The position numbers and the translations under genes were made by a program. This document shows, in pieces, positions 26,781 through 36,221 of a stretch of DNA of 64,000 nucleotides (position 1 is the first letter of the stretch; every line of letters begins with the position of its first letter). The notes under the pieces are model-generated. The model made no database searches. It was given only the letters and a program-made list of their open reading frames with translations, and was not told where the DNA came from. Source of the stretch: Clostridium sp. CAG:221 (GTDB lineage Bacteria; Bacillota; Clostridia; Clostridiales; Clostridiaceae); assembly GCA_000435835.1 (NCBI GenBank), contig FR883402.1, positions 8,332 through 72,331 of the forward strand. Reading direction: 5' to 3'.

Positions 26781-27932
26781 TTAATAATGAACATCTAAAA
26801 AATGAAATCTAATGTTGTCATTGCTCCATCCTAAATCATATGGAACCAGTAGTCTATCAGTATTATGACAAGTAACTAGAGGATATCCTTTAGAGTCTAA
26901 TCCAGTGACTGTAGAAATGTGAGTAATCCTTCCTCTTTTTTCGTAACCTACAAAATCTCCAGGTCTTAAATTAAAGGCTGCTTTATAGACGTCATTATAG
27001 CTTCCTTTAGCAATATATGATGCTCTACCGCTATTAACCATGTAGTTTTTAAATTCCTGAGCATTAACCCAAGCTTTAGTACCAGACTTTCCAAAGTAGC
27101 TCCAAGAAGAGTTTTTCTTAAAGTTTCCTCCTTCATATAGTATTTGAGAAGCAAAGTTAGCACAATCACCACCATCGGGGTTAAAGTTTTTGTAGTCCTT
27201 ATTGTATTTAAATAAATGTTCCTCATCATCGGATATACCACAATAAGTATGGGCGTAATCAATAGCTTTTTTTGTTCTTTCGTCTGGTGTATATTCAGGC
27301 GCTTTATGTGATAATATGTAATTTTTAATTTCATCAGATTTTATGTTGTTTAAATCTAATGAATCAGCTAATGGATCTGTATACCATTCTTTTTCAATGA
27401 TAAATCTGTTATCATCATTTTTTCTTAAATTCAAATAATGGCATGTGCCTAGTTTAAATCTATTTTCTATACCTGGTTCATCTTCATATTTATAGAAAAA
27501 TTCTGTGGACACATAACAGATAATTCCATATAAATCCTTCTCTTTTTCGCTTGCTTTACTTATCTTTACAATAGAATTAATCCTACTAAAACTAGCGCCT
27601 TGTTTTTCACACCAGTTGGAAAAGTATTTAATTTTTTTTGTTTCATTTTCATAAGCCCACTGACCAGTTTTTTTGTCCAAATTATAAAAGGATTTTAAAC
27701 CTTCACTATCTTTAGATAAAATAGATGAATTTCTATTGAGAAATAAGTTATCTAGTAAGGGTTTAAACTGAGACTTTAAGTCTTCCTTATCTTCAATGAG
27801 ATTAACCTCTTCCTCCATTGTAGTAATATCATCTTTAGGCAGGTTACAACTGTAACAAGAAATGGAGCATATATTTAAAAGTAAGCAAAAGAAAGATATT
27901 AATTTTACTAATAAACTAATTTTCAAAGACAT
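26781..27932 (-). CDS. Exported amidase-domain protein
   Basis: 383 residues from ATG 27932 (AGAAAGG upstream; a TTG one codon earlier is rejected). Residues 3-26 are a signal peptide. A poorly conserved N-terminal region (about 30-210) precedes a C-terminal papain-like domain of the Amidase_6 type: the candidate catalytic Cys is in DGGDCANFASQIL and the His in RITHISTVTG, with a late CHNTDR. Such proteins act outside the membrane, probably on the envelope. Several Cys (CSISCYSC) fall near the signal cleavage site, but no canonical lipobox is seen. Confidence 0.8.
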   Translation of the reverse strand: MSLKISLLVKLISFFCLLLNICSISCYSCNLPKDDITTMEEEVNLIEDKEDLKSQFKPLLDNLFLNRNSSILSKDSEGLKSFYNLDKKTGQWAYENETKKIKYFSNWCEKQGASFSRINSIVKISKASEKEKDLYGIICYVSTEFFYKYEDEPGIENRFKLGTCHYLNLRKNDDNRFIIEKEWYTDPLADSLDLNNIKSDEIKNYILSHKAPEYTPDERTKKAIDYAHTYCGISDDEEHLFKYNKDYKNFNPDGGDCANFASQILYEGGNFKKNSSWSYFGKSGTKAWVNAQEFKNYMVNSGRASYIAKGSYNDVYKAAFNLRPGDFVGYEKRGRITHISTVTGLDSKGYPLVTCHNTDRLLVPYDLGWSNDNIRFHFLDVHY

Positions 27933-28104
27933 CAAACCTTTCTATAACAGTTTAGAATGAAAAATACTAATTAATGCAAATATTTAATTATATTTTATGC
28001 AATTATAGAATTTTTATAGGTGTTAAATTAATCTTATAAATACTGTGGAATATGGAAGTGGAAAATCATAAAATAATTAAAGTTAAATATAAAGGAGTAG
28101 GATT

Positions 28105-29064
28105 ATGTCAAAGAAGGATTTAACTAGATTATTTGATAATGCCTTTACGATACCTTTTGATGATGAAGATAAAATTGTTTTTATGTCAGATGTGCATCGT
28201 GGTGATGGAACATATTACGATGCCTTATTAAATAATAGAAATATATATTTGACAGCTCTTAGATATTATCTTAGAAATAATTTCACTTATGTGGAAGTAG
28301 GTGATGGCGATGAACTATGGAAAAATAGGGATTTTACTGAAATAGCATATGCATACGAATCAGTATTTAGAGTATTTAATAAATTTAGCAAAAAAGATAG
28401 GATTTTTATTATATATGGAAATCATGATATAATAAAGAGTAAAAAAAATTTTAAATTAAAGCAAGAAAAATGTATAAATAAAATTGGTGCAAAATATGGC
28501 AGTGAATTTATACACTTTATAAATAACAATACATTTTATGAAGGAATTAATTTTTTATATACTCCACTAAATGAAAAATTTCTTGTAACCCATGGACATC
28601 AAATAGATCTGACTAATTCTACCTTTAAAGATATAAGTAAAATATTAGTGAGATATATTTGGAAGTTTATGTATGGAATAGCAGGTTTTCGTGATCCAAC
28701 TAATTCAGCAAAAAGTAAAAATAAAAGAACACTTATTGATAATAAATTACAACAATGGGTTAAAGAAAATGGTAAAATGCTTATATGTGGGCATACCCAT
28801 AATAGTTATTTTCCAGATATTCATGAACCACCATATTTTAATGATGGATGTTGTGTACTTCCAGATGCAGCAACAGCAATTGAAATCTCAGGAGGAAAGA
28901 TATCTTTAGTGAAGTGGAGCGTACAGGCTCAGGAGACTGGGATACTTTGGGTGAAGAAAGCAATTATTGGAGGTCCTGTAGCCATTGAAAACTATTTGTT
29001 ATGGGCAAGGTATGAAAGGGATAGGTTAAGAAAAGTAGAAGAGGAAGAAAGAAAGAATAAATAA
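28105..29064 (+). CDS. Calcineurin-like metallophosphoesterase
   Basis: 319 residues, cytoplasmic. All metal motifs are present in order: SDVHRGD (D29, H31), GDGDELW, YGNHD, THGHQ and GHTHN. The substrate cannot be read from the sequence. GGAGTAGGATT precedes the ATG. An SDR gene follows 34 nt later on the same strand; they may be cotranscribed. Confidence 0.9.
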   Translation: MSKKDLTRLFDNAFTIPFDDEDKIVFMSDVHRGDGTYYDALLNNRNIYLTALRYYLRNNFTYVEVGDGDELWKNRDFTEIAYAYESVFRVFNKFSKKDRIFIIYGNHDIIKSKKNFKLKQEKCINKIGAKYGSEFIHFINNNTFYEGINFLYTPLNEKFLVTHGHQIDLTNSTFKDISKILVRYIWKFMYGIAGFRDPTNSAKSKNKRTLIDNKLQQWVKENGKMLICGHTHNSYFPDIHEPPYFNDGCCVLPDAATAIEISGGKISLVKWSVQAQETGILWVKKAIIGGPVAIENYLLWARYERDRLRKVEEEERKNK

Positions 29065-29098
29065 AATTATAGTAAGATTATGTAAGGAGAATCAGAAG

Positions 29099-29836
29099 AT
29101 GAATTTAAGTGGTAAAGTTATATTGGTTACAGGTGCATCAAGGGGTATTGGTAGAGCCATCGCTATTGAACTTGCATCAAAAGGGGCTACAATAGCAATA
29201 AATTACTCGAAAGATGATGAAGGAGCAAAAGCTACTTTAGAAAATGTTTTTGAAAGCGGCGGATATGGAAAACTATTTAAGAAAGATATTTCTAATTATG
29301 ATAATTGTAAAGAACTTATGGATGAAGTTATAGGAACCTTTGGTAAGTTGGATGTATTAGTAAATAATGCAGGAAGATCAAAGATTGGATTATTAATGGA
29401 TATGTCTGTAGAAGAAATAAGCGATTTAATAAATACAAACTTGATGGGGGCAATATATCTTTCAAAGCTAGCCGTTAATAATATGCTAAAAAATGGTGGC
29501 AATATAATAAATATTTCATCTGTCTGGGGAGAAGCTGGTGCTTCATGTGAAGTGGTCTATTCAGCAACTAAGGGAGGTCTTAATTTATTTACTAAAGCTT
29601 TAGCAAAAGAAGTGGCTTCATTTAATATAAGAGTAAATGCAGTGGCACCAGGAGTTATTAATACTGAAATGAATAATGTATTTGATAGTGAGGAGAAGGA
29701 AGCCTTAAAGGCGGAAATACCTATGATGAGATTTGGTGAGGCTCATGAAGTAGCAAGAGTTGTTAGCTTTTTATGTGATGATAAATGTAAGTATCTTACT
29801 GGACAGATAATAAGAATAGATGGTGGATTTATTTAA
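29099..29836 (+). CDS. Short-chain dehydrogenase/reductase (FabG-like)
   Basis: 245 residues. TGASRGIG at 11-18 binds NAD(P)H; NNAG is at 89-92; the catalytic set is S140, Y154 and K158. It is a paralogue of the fatty-acid FabG at 47276, about 18 kb away, and is not in the fatty acid operon, so another substrate is likely. One known Firmicute role for such a solitary FabG-like protein (YmfI) is reduction of 5-aminopentanonylated elongation factor P; I raise this only as a possibility. The start has AAGGAGAATC upstream. Confidence 0.88.
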   Translation: MNLSGKVILVTGASRGIGRAIAIELASKGATIAINYSKDDEGAKATLENVFESGGYGKLFKKDISNYDNCKELMDEVIGTFGKLDVLVNNAGRSKIGLLMDMSVEEISDLINTNLMGAIYLSKLAVNNMLKNGGNIINISSVWGEAGASCEVVYSATKGGLNLFTKALAKEVASFNIRVNAVAPGVINTEMNNVFDSEEKEALKAEIPMMRFGEAHEVARVVSFLCDDKCKYLTGQIIRIDGGFI

Positions 29837-29865
29837 ATTTTAGCAGAAATGTAAGGTGGAACATT

Positions 29866-30279
29866 ATGATAAAAGTAAAGATAGACAAGAATAAAAAAGG
29901 AGAACCTAATTTTAAATTACATTTTAAGAAGATTAATGAAAAAGAAGAAAGACTTTTAAAGAGAGCTTTAATGGAAGGTAGGGAGATAAAAGGAAGTTTC
30001 AAATATGAAATTCCTCTTAGGTTCTTTATGCCTATTATCAGAAATATAAAAAAAGAAAATCTAAAAATTGATAGATATAGCAAAAATACATTTTATGAAT
30101 TTTCAGATAGGTATGATGAAAAATATTACTATTCATTTGAGATAAATGCAAAGTATATGAAGAAATGGCGTCAGGAAGAGTGTCCAGATATTTTTAAGGT
30201 AGAAATAGATAGTGAAACGCTAGAACTAAAAAAAGAAGTTATATTTAAAAAGATTGATAGAAGAATAAAAGATGCTTAA
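29866..30279 (+). CDS. Hypothetical protein, 137 residues
   Basis: It follows the SDR gene by 29 nt with AAGGTGG before the ATG. It is highly charged (Lys/Glu/Arg), without signal or membrane segments. It contains no motif I recognise. The stop codon is part of the left arm of a bidirectional terminator. Confidence 0.7.
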   Translation: MIKVKIDKNKKGEPNFKLHFKKINEKEERLLKRALMEGREIKGSFKYEIPLRFFMPIIRNIKKENLKIDRYSKNTFYEFSDRYDEKYYYSFEINAKYMKKWRQEECPDIFKVEIDSETLELKKEVIFKKIDRRIKDA

Positions 30280-30298
30280 ACTTTAAGCATCTTTTATT
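30264..30298. terminator. Bidirectional terminator before the histidine kinase gene
   Basis: AATAAAAGATGCTTAA (30264-30279) is an exact complement of 30283-30298; the arms begin and end with A- and T-runs. Confidence 0.85.
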
Positions 30299-30299
30299 T

Positions 30300-31817
30300 T
30301 TAGTTAAGATTATCATCATCAGCTTTTGATAAGGTAAATTTAAATAATACTCCATTTAGACTATTAGTCATGGAAAAAGTACTATTGTGAAGTTCTAAAA
30401 TTTTCTGAACAATTGCAAGTCCAAGTCCAAAGCTATTGGTAGATCTATTACCAGACTTATCAAGCTTATAAAACTTAATAAAAATATTGTCAAGCTCTTC
30501 TTCAGGAATATGTGTGCCAGTATTTTCAATAGATATTTCAAAGTTGTCAGCATTTTCAATTATACTGATATTTATATTATTTCCACCAGGGGTATACTTT
30601 ATTGAGTTGGTAATTAAGTTTTGAATAACCTGTTCAATTTTAAGAATATCACCTTGTACGTATGCAAAATCAGGAATATCTAGATAGTTTACTGTAATAT
30701 CCTTATCCTTAAGCTCTAAGCTAAGGTTCTTAACTTTGGCATTTATTAGTCTTACTATATTAAAACTTTCAATTTGTAAAAGCATTGAATTGGATTCTAA
30801 TTTGGAAAGCTCCAGCATGCTGGTAACAAGTGTATTCATTTTTCCAGCTTCATCAATGATTGTTTCAAGATATATCTGAGCATTTTCAGGTGAAACAATA
30901 CCATCTTTTAAGCCTTCAGCATAACCACTTATTATACCAATAGGAGTTTTTAAATCATGACTTACGCTGGCTACAAAATCCTTACGCATAGTTTCTAGCT
31001 CACGTTCTTTTTCTATATCAGCCTCTAATTGTATATTTTTTTCTTTTAAATCATCAAGAGATTTTTTTAAATTGGCTGATAGAAAGTTTAGTGTCATAGC
31101 TAAGCTACCAATTTCATCATCAGAGGTTACGTCGCATTTAACACTAAAATCTAAGTTTGACATCTTTCTTGCAATATTATTTAAGTTTTTCAATGGTTTA
31201 GCTATAAGGTTGGCGTAAACTATTGAAAGGAATGTTGCAACAATTATGAAGCCAATAAGAAGATAGAAGTAAAATGTTCTTATAACTGAACCAGCTTCTT
31301 TTATTGGCTGAATTGATGATACAGAAATAAATAGTGCATCATTTTCATTTTGTAGGGACATAGGAGCCACAATTCCTATTTGCTTTGAATCGCGAGAGCG
31401 ATTAGTAAAAATAGTGGAAAGAGGTTTATTTTCTTCTAATACTGCATTAATAAGGTTAGTGTTAGATAATAACTCTGCACAAAAATTTGTAAGGGTAGAA
31501 AAAGTATTATCAGAGTTTTGGTTATTTGATACATAAACAAAATCGTTTCTGTATAAAGGAATAATAGCAACTCTAGAAGAATTTTTTTCCTCATAATTTG
31601 TTAATGCACTAGATAATACTTGGTTATTATTTATTTCATAGGAATACATATATCTAAATTCATTAGCTTGATTAAGAAGATAGAGTTTCTTTTTATATAG
31701 ATAGAAATCTTCAAAAAATAAAAGTTGAAAGAATAAAGTTATAAAAAATACTCCTAATATTAAGCCTAAGGTTATGGTAAATAGTTTTCTGCTGATACTT
31801 TTATTATTGGTTGACAT
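30300..31817 (-). CDS. Membrane sensor histidine kinase
   Basis: 505 residues from ATG 31817, which overlaps the response regulator gene by 14 nt; a GTG at 31832 is an alternative and the ribosome site is unclear. Membrane segments lie at about 11-34 and 182-203, enclosing an extracellular sensor domain of about 145 residues. HAMP follows, then HisKA with the phosphorylated H287 (VSHDLKTP), then the ATPase domain: N box (QNLITNSIKYTP), F box (FYKLDKSGNRS) and G2 box (FGLGLAIVQKIL). It should phosphorylate the regulator encoded just upstream. The signal is unknown. Confidence 0.92.
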   Translation of the reverse strand: MSTNNKSISRKLFTITLGLILGVFFITLFFQLLFFEDFYLYKKKLYLLNQANEFRYMYSYEINNNQVLSSALTNYEEKNSSRVAIIPLYRNDFVYVSNNQNSDNTFSTLTNFCAELLSNTNLINAVLEENKPLSTIFTNRSRDSKQIGIVAPMSLQNENDALFISVSSIQPIKEAGSVIRTFYFYLLIGFIIVATFLSIVYANLIAKPLKNLNNIARKMSNLDFSVKCDVTSDDEIGSLAMTLNFLSANLKKSLDDLKEKNIQLEADIEKERELETMRKDFVASVSHDLKTPIGIISGYAEGLKDGIVSPENAQIYLETIIDEAGKMNTLVTSMLELSKLESNSMLLQIESFNIVRLINAKVKNLSLELKDKDITVNYLDIPDFAYVQGDILKIEQVIQNLITNSIKYTPGGNNINISIIENADNFEISIENTGTHIPEEELDNIFIKFYKLDKSGNRSTNSFGLGLAIVQKILELHNSTFSMTNSLNGVLFKFTLSKADDDNLN

Positions 31818-32484
31818 CAAATTTATACCCACTTCCTCTTACTGTTACAATGTAATTTGCTTTTTCACCAAGCTTTTCCCTAAGTCTTTTTATATTTGTG
31901 TCTACTGTACGAAGATCACCATAATAGTCTATTCCCCAGACATTATCTAAAATAGTATCTCTAGTTAATGCTATGCCAATATTGTCAGATAGGTAAACAA
32001 GGAGTTCATATTCCTTTGGAGAAAGGGATAGTTGAACATTATCAACTTTTATTTCATGAGCAAGCTTGTTTATAGTAAGTCCATTATAATTTTTTGTAGA
32101 AGATTTATCTTCATTAAGATCAGCAGTTCTTTTTAAAAGTGCTTTGACTTTTGCTACAAGAATTTTTGGAGAAAAAGGCTTAGTTATGTAGTCGTCAGCT
32201 CCTATATCATAGCCATAAAGTTTATCTTCTTCCTGACTTTTTGCAGTAAGAAGAATTATTGGAATATCTGATACTGTTCTAATGTTTTCAAGAACAGTAA
32301 GGCCATCAATTTTAGGCATCATTATATCTAAAAGGATAAGGTCAACATTATTATTTTTAAAAGCCATAAGCCCTTCTTCACCATCACAGGCTTCAATCAC
32401 AGAAAATCCTTCGCTTAATAGATAATCTTTCAGTAAAAAACGTATCCTAATTTCATCTTCAATAATAAGTATTGTTTTATTCAT
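31804..32484 (-). CDS. OmpR-family response regulator
   Basis: 226 residues from ATG 32484 (GGAGG 8 nt upstream; an in-frame ATG at 32499 overlaps that site). The receiver domain has the acidic pair E9/D10, phospho-acceptor D53 (LLDIMMP), T80 and K102 (TKPF). A winged-helix DNA-binding domain occupies about 130-225, with YLSDNIGIALTRD and RTVDTNIKRLREKLG. It is the first gene of the two-component operon. No target gene is evident nearby. Confidence 0.93.
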   Translation of the reverse strand: MNKTILIIEDEIRIRFLLKDYLLSEGFSVIEACDGEEGLMAFKNNNVDLILLDIMMPKIDGLTVLENIRTVSDIPIILLTAKSQEEDKLYGYDIGADDYITKPFSPKILVAKVKALLKRTADLNEDKSSTKNYNGLTINKLAHEIKVDNVQLSLSPKEYELLVYLSDNIGIALTRDTILDNVWGIDYYGDLRTVDTNIKRLREKLGEKANYIVTVRGSGYKFDVNQ

Positions 32485-32559
32485 AAATAAGTCCTCCATT
32501 ATATACTTAATAATAATTATAGTCTAAAAACTTAAAAATAAAAACATGTTAATATATTG

Positions 32560-32588
32560 TTGTAATTAATATTTAAACATATTATTAT
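32560..32588 (+). promoter_or_regulatory. Possible promoter for the M16 peptidase operon
   Basis: TTGTAA (32560-32565) and TATTAT (32583-32588) with a 17-nt spacer. Confidence 0.4.
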
Positions 32589-32672
32589 AAAAAGAAGTGG
32601 ATTAAAAATGGATTTTAGCTCTCCATAAAGGCATTTAAAACAATTATAGGAGATGGGAAAGGAAATTATCAG

Positions 32673-33911
32673 ATGATAAAATTAAATTTTGATGTTAAAA
32701 AACACAAATTAGAAAACGGGTTAGAAGTATTAACAATAAAAAAGGATACACAAATATCTTCTATTAATGTAGGAATAAAGGTTGGCTCATTAAATGAAAG
32801 TAAGGATGAAAAGGGGATTTCACATTTTATTGAGCATATGATGTTTAAAGGAACAACTAAAAGAGGCTTTGAAAAGTTAAATGATGATTTAGAATCATTA
32901 GGCGGAGAATATAATGCATACACTGATTATTCCATTACTGTTTACTCTATAAGCTGCCTGGAAGAGGAATTGGGAAATGCAATAGAGTTATTGGGAGATA
33001 TGGTTACTAACTCTGTATTTTTAAAAGAGGAGATAGAGAAAGAAAGAGGAGTAATTCTTGCAGAAATGAAGGCTAGTATGGATAGTGTGGAGGATTTAAG
33101 CTTTAAGAGAGTTAATGAAATTGCATTTGAAAAAAGCTGTTTAAGATATGATGTGGCAGGAACAGAAAAGAACGTAAAGAAATTTACTAGAAAAGATCTT
33201 ATAAGTTATTATGAAAAACACTATATACCTAATAATACATTAATAACTATGGTTTCATCTTTGGAACATGAAGAAGCTTTAGAGAAAATAAAAGAAAACT
33301 TTGGTCATTGGCAAGCTAAAGAAGCAATTGCAGTAGAAATAATTGATGAGCAAAATAAGACCATTAGAAAAACAACCCATAAGAAAAATATTGAATTAAG
33401 TACTATAATGTATTTATTTACTTTTTATGATTTAGAAAAGGATTTAGAATTACCACTTAGAATACTTAATCATAGATTAGGAGAAAGTTCTAATTCACTT
33501 TTATTTAGAGAAGTAAGAGAAATTAGAGGGCTTGCCTATGATATATATTCACATCTTGATATGACTAATCATATAAAGTCATTGTACATTTATACGGCTG
33601 TTGCTGAGGAAGATGTTAATAAGACAATAGAAGCAATAAATGAAATTTTAGAAGGCGTTAAGGAAAAGAAAATAGAAATTGGCGATAGAGATCTTGATAT
33701 AATGAAGAAGGTTCATAAAACAGCTGTTATTTCAACTTTAGATGATTCTTCTGAATTATGCAGTTATATTTTAAATCAATCCATAGAAGATGAGGATATT
33801 TATGAGTTTTTACATGATATGGAGAGAATTAATAACATTACAAGTGATGAAATTTATGAGGCAGCTAATAAAGTTTTAAAAAATCCAACTATTCATATAT
33901 TAAAATCTTAA
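32673..33911 (+). CDS. M16-family zinc peptidase (insulinase/processing-peptidase type)
   Basis: 412 residues. The inverted zinc motif H51-F-I-E54-H55 and the distal ligand E131 (ILAEMK), 76 residues after the second His, are all intact, so it should be active. It has a C-terminal M16 half from about 180 with the usual REVREIRGLAYDIYS. No signal peptide is seen, so it is cytoplasmic. recX follows at once (15 nt), so they are likely cotranscribed. ATG 32673 has only a moderate ribosome site (AAAGGAAA about 12 nt before). Confidence 0.9.
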   Translation: MIKLNFDVKKHKLENGLEVLTIKKDTQISSINVGIKVGSLNESKDEKGISHFIEHMMFKGTTKRGFEKLNDDLESLGGEYNAYTDYSITVYSISCLEEELGNAIELLGDMVTNSVFLKEEIEKERGVILAEMKASMDSVEDLSFKRVNEIAFEKSCLRYDVAGTEKNVKKFTRKDLISYYEKHYIPNNTLITMVSSLEHEEALEKIKENFGHWQAKEAIAVEIIDEQNKTIRKTTHKKNIELSTIMYLFTFYDLEKDLELPLRILNHRLGESSNSLLFREVREIRGLAYDIYSHLDMTNHIKSLYIYTAVAEEDVNKTIEAINEILEGVKEKKIEIGDRDLDIMKKVHKTAVISTLDDSSELCSYILNQSIEDEDIYEFLHDMERINNITSDEIYEAANKVLKNPTIHILKS

Positions 33912-33926
33912 AAGGTGGATATAATT

Positions 33927-34556
33927 ATGAATATAATTACAAAAATAGAATGTGGAAAACGTAATAAAGATAGAGTAAATATCTATATTGATGAAGAATA
34001 TGCTTTTTCGGTGGATATGGAAATTGTTTACAAAGAAGGTCTAAAAGTTAAAGATTCAGTAGACTATGATAAATTAAAAAAAGTTATTGAAGAAGATAAT
34101 TATATCAAATGTAAAAATGCTGCCATAAGAATAATTGAAAGATCTTATAAAAGCGAGAAGGAAATAAAAGATAAATTATTAAAAAAGGAATTTGATAATA
34201 AGACCGTTAATAGGACTTTATCATTTTTAAAAGAATATAATTTAATAGATGATGAAAAACTTGTATCTATGTATGTAAAAGATAGATTAAGAAGCCAAGG
34301 AGAAAAAAAGATAAAGTATAGTTTGATGCAAAAAGGAATAAGTGAAGAGCTTATTTATAGAGAGCTGGATAAGATTAGCAATGATGATTTAGAAGATACA
34401 GCTTATAATTTAGCATTAAAGAAGTATGGTATTTTAAGAAACAAGGAAAATGATAAATATAAACTATATCAAAAGCTTACACGATATCTAATTGGTAGAG
34501 GATATGGATATGATTTAGTTTCAAGGGTGGTAAAGAAAATAATTAATGAGGAATAA
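33927..34556 (+). CDS. recX: Regulatory protein RecX
   Basis: 209 residues from ATG 33927 (AAAGGTGG upstream; the ATG 12 bases earlier is too close to that site). The protein shows the RecX helical repeats: AIRIIERSYKSEKEIKDKLLKK, then FLKEYNLIDDEKLVSMYVKDR and KIKYSLMQKGISEE. RecX binds RecA filaments and inhibits recombination and LexA cleavage. recA is not nearby. It is probably translated with the next membrane gene, which begins 2 bases after its stop. Confidence 0.85.
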   Translation: MNIITKIECGKRNKDRVNIYIDEEYAFSVDMEIVYKEGLKVKDSVDYDKLKKVIEEDNYIKCKNAAIRIIERSYKSEKEIKDKLLKKEFDNKTVNRTLSFLKEYNLIDDEKLVSMYVKDRLRSQGEKKIKYSLMQKGISEELIYRELDKISNDDLEDTAYNLALKKYGILRNKENDKYKLYQKLTRYLIGRGYGYDLVSRVVKKIINEE

Positions 34557-34558
34557 TT

Positions 34559-35638
34559 ATGAAGGGAGCCTTTATGAGAGAGTTAGTAGCATATGTTATT
34601 TGTGCTATAGTTATACTGTATGGTATAAGGGAAAGTATAGGTACAGCATTTGAAGAAAGAACCTTAAAATATTCACTATATAAGGTATTATATTATTTTT
34701 CTATATTGCTGACATTTTTTCTTGTAATAGTAAATTTAAATTTAGTAATGACAATAATTATAAGATTTAAATTACAATATCTTACCTTTATATATAATAC
34801 AAAGTACACCAATAGCATTATACTAATTATATTTTTCTGTATTAGCCAGAATATTATTTATGTATTGTTAAAGCTATTATCTCAACCTGTTCTTTCATCT
34901 TTTAAAAGCAGTGAAAAGAGGGCAATCCCTTTATGCATCATATCAGGATTTTTAGGATTTATTAAAGGATTAGTCATAATTCTAATAGCTTTTGTAGGTG
35001 TGATTACTTACAATAGAACCATAGGAGATAATAACAAAATAGATTTATTTAATGATTTTTTAGCTTATGATAGAATAAAAACTATTATATTTACTGAGAC
35101 TAGCTTTAAAAATCATATGTATCCTGTAAATGACAACACAATTTCCACTGCTAATAATATTATTTATTATAATGGAGTGACCTTAGAAGAAGGTATACAA
35201 TCTAATGAGGAAATAGATAATAAGGCTAAAGAAATAATAAAATTTTGCGAGGATGATAGAAGTAAGGCCAAAAGGATATATACTTGGATAGGCACAAATA
35301 TCCAGTATGATTCAGAAAAGGCATCAAAAGCTTTAAATGAAGAGGAGCTAAATGGTAGTGGATCAATTGCAGCCTGGTGTAATGGTAAAGGAATATGTTT
35401 TGATTATGCATGTCTTTATGTATCAATGGCAAGAGCTGTAGGATTAAAAGTAAGGCTAGTTACAGGAGAAGCATTTGATGGTAATAGTTATGGTCCTCAT
35501 GCATGGAATCAAGTTTATCTAACAGACGAAGAAAAATGGATAAATGTTGATACAACATTTTATATTTCAGGAGATTATTTTGATAGCAATTTATTTGATG
35601 AAGATCATATAGAAGAAGAAATTGCTGGTGAATGGTAA
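34559..35638 (+). CDS. Membrane protein with C-terminal transglutaminase-like domain
   Basis: 359 residues from ATG 34559; ATG 34574 with AGGGAG upstream is an equally possible start. The N-terminal 160 residues have about four membrane helices (about 5-23, 40-66, 80-105, 125-150), reminiscent of the CvpA colicin-V-production family. From about residue 215 there is a transglutaminase-like cysteine protease fold: C280 (GKGICFDYACLY), His in GPHAWNQVY and Asp in WINVDTTF complete the triad. The enzymatic domain is probably extracellular, acting on envelope peptides or proteins. The substrate is unknown. Confidence 0.78.
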   Translation: MKGAFMRELVAYVICAIVILYGIRESIGTAFEERTLKYSLYKVLYYFSILLTFFLVIVNLNLVMTIIIRFKLQYLTFIYNTKYTNSIILIIFFCISQNIIYVLLKLLSQPVLSSFKSSEKRAIPLCIISGFLGFIKGLVIILIAFVGVITYNRTIGDNNKIDLFNDFLAYDRIKTIIFTETSFKNHMYPVNDNTISTANNIIYYNGVTLEEGIQSNEEIDNKAKEIIKFCEDDRSKAKRIYTWIGTNIQYDSEKASKALNEEELNGSGSIAAWCNGKGICFDYACLYVSMARAVGLKVRLVTGEAFDGNSYGPHAWNQVYLTDEEKWINVDTTFYISGDYFDSNLFDEDHIEEEIAGEW

Positions 35639-35640
35639 AT

Positions 35641-35670
35641 AAAAAAGCACTTTAGTTAAAGTGCTTTTTT
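35641..35670. terminator. Bidirectional terminator
   Basis: AAAAAAGCACTTTA (35641-35654) pairs exactly with 35657-35670. It overlaps the 3' end of the convergent TPR gene. Confidence 0.88.
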
Positions 35671-36012
35671 ATTTTTGGATAAAATAAGTTTTATTGCCTT
35701 TTCACAGTCAAGGTCAGAGCTATCTAATGCCCAAGCTAGATTAAAATATATTAGAGCTTTATTGCTTTCCTGCTTCATGGCATAACAATAGGCTAGGTTA
35801 AAATAGTATTTACTTTCTTTTTGAAATTCCAGAGATTTTTTTATCATCTTTATAGCAGAATCAAAATCTCTTAATTTTATATAGCACACACCAATATTAT
35901 AATAAGAGCAAGGAACATTTGAATTTGAAGCAATTGATAGCTTATATGAATCTATGGCCTTTTGAAATTGTTTTTCAGTATACAACTTATTACCTTCATT
36001 GAAGTGATTCAT
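35656..36012 (-). CDS. Small TPR-repeat protein
   Basis: 118 residues with three tetratricopeptide-like repeats: about 1-34 (FNEGNKLYTEKQFQKAIDSY), 35-68 (YYNIGVCYIKLRDFDSAIKM) and 69-102 (YFNLAYCYAMKQESNKALIYF). TPRs mediate protein contacts; the partner is unknown. The ribosome site AGGAGGG lies before the ATG. It is monocistronic, and its stop is inside the shared terminator. Confidence 0.8.
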   Translation of the reverse strand: MNHFNEGNKLYTEKQFQKAIDSYKLSIASNSNVPCSYYNIGVCYIKLRDFDSAIKMIKKSLEFQKESKYYFNLAYCYAMKQESNKALIYFNLAWALDSSDLDCEKAIKLILSKNKKAL

Positions 36013-36147
36013 TTTTCCCTCCTATGATTTATAAATATATTTTAATTATGTTCTCTATATGGAAATATTATTCATTAAATTATATTATTTTACAGATCAT
36101 ATTATGAAAACTATAAAAAAATATAATGAAAAATTATTAGGAAAATA

Positions 36148-36156
36148 TGTTATAAT
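36148..36156 (+). promoter_or_regulatory. Extended -10 element upstream of the activase gene
   Basis: TGTTATAAT with no good -35 match; 66 bases before the gene start. The rest of the 36013-36221 spacer is featureless AT-rich DNA. Confidence 0.4.
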
Positions 36157-36221
36157 ATAGTAAAAATTGAATATAATATACATAATTGTATATAAATATA
36201 AAAGAGAAAGAGAGATATATT

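Noticed and set aside
30300..32484. Linking the two-component system to the fatty acid operon or the MATE pumps.
   Set aside because: No shared operator-like repeats or adjacency supports it.
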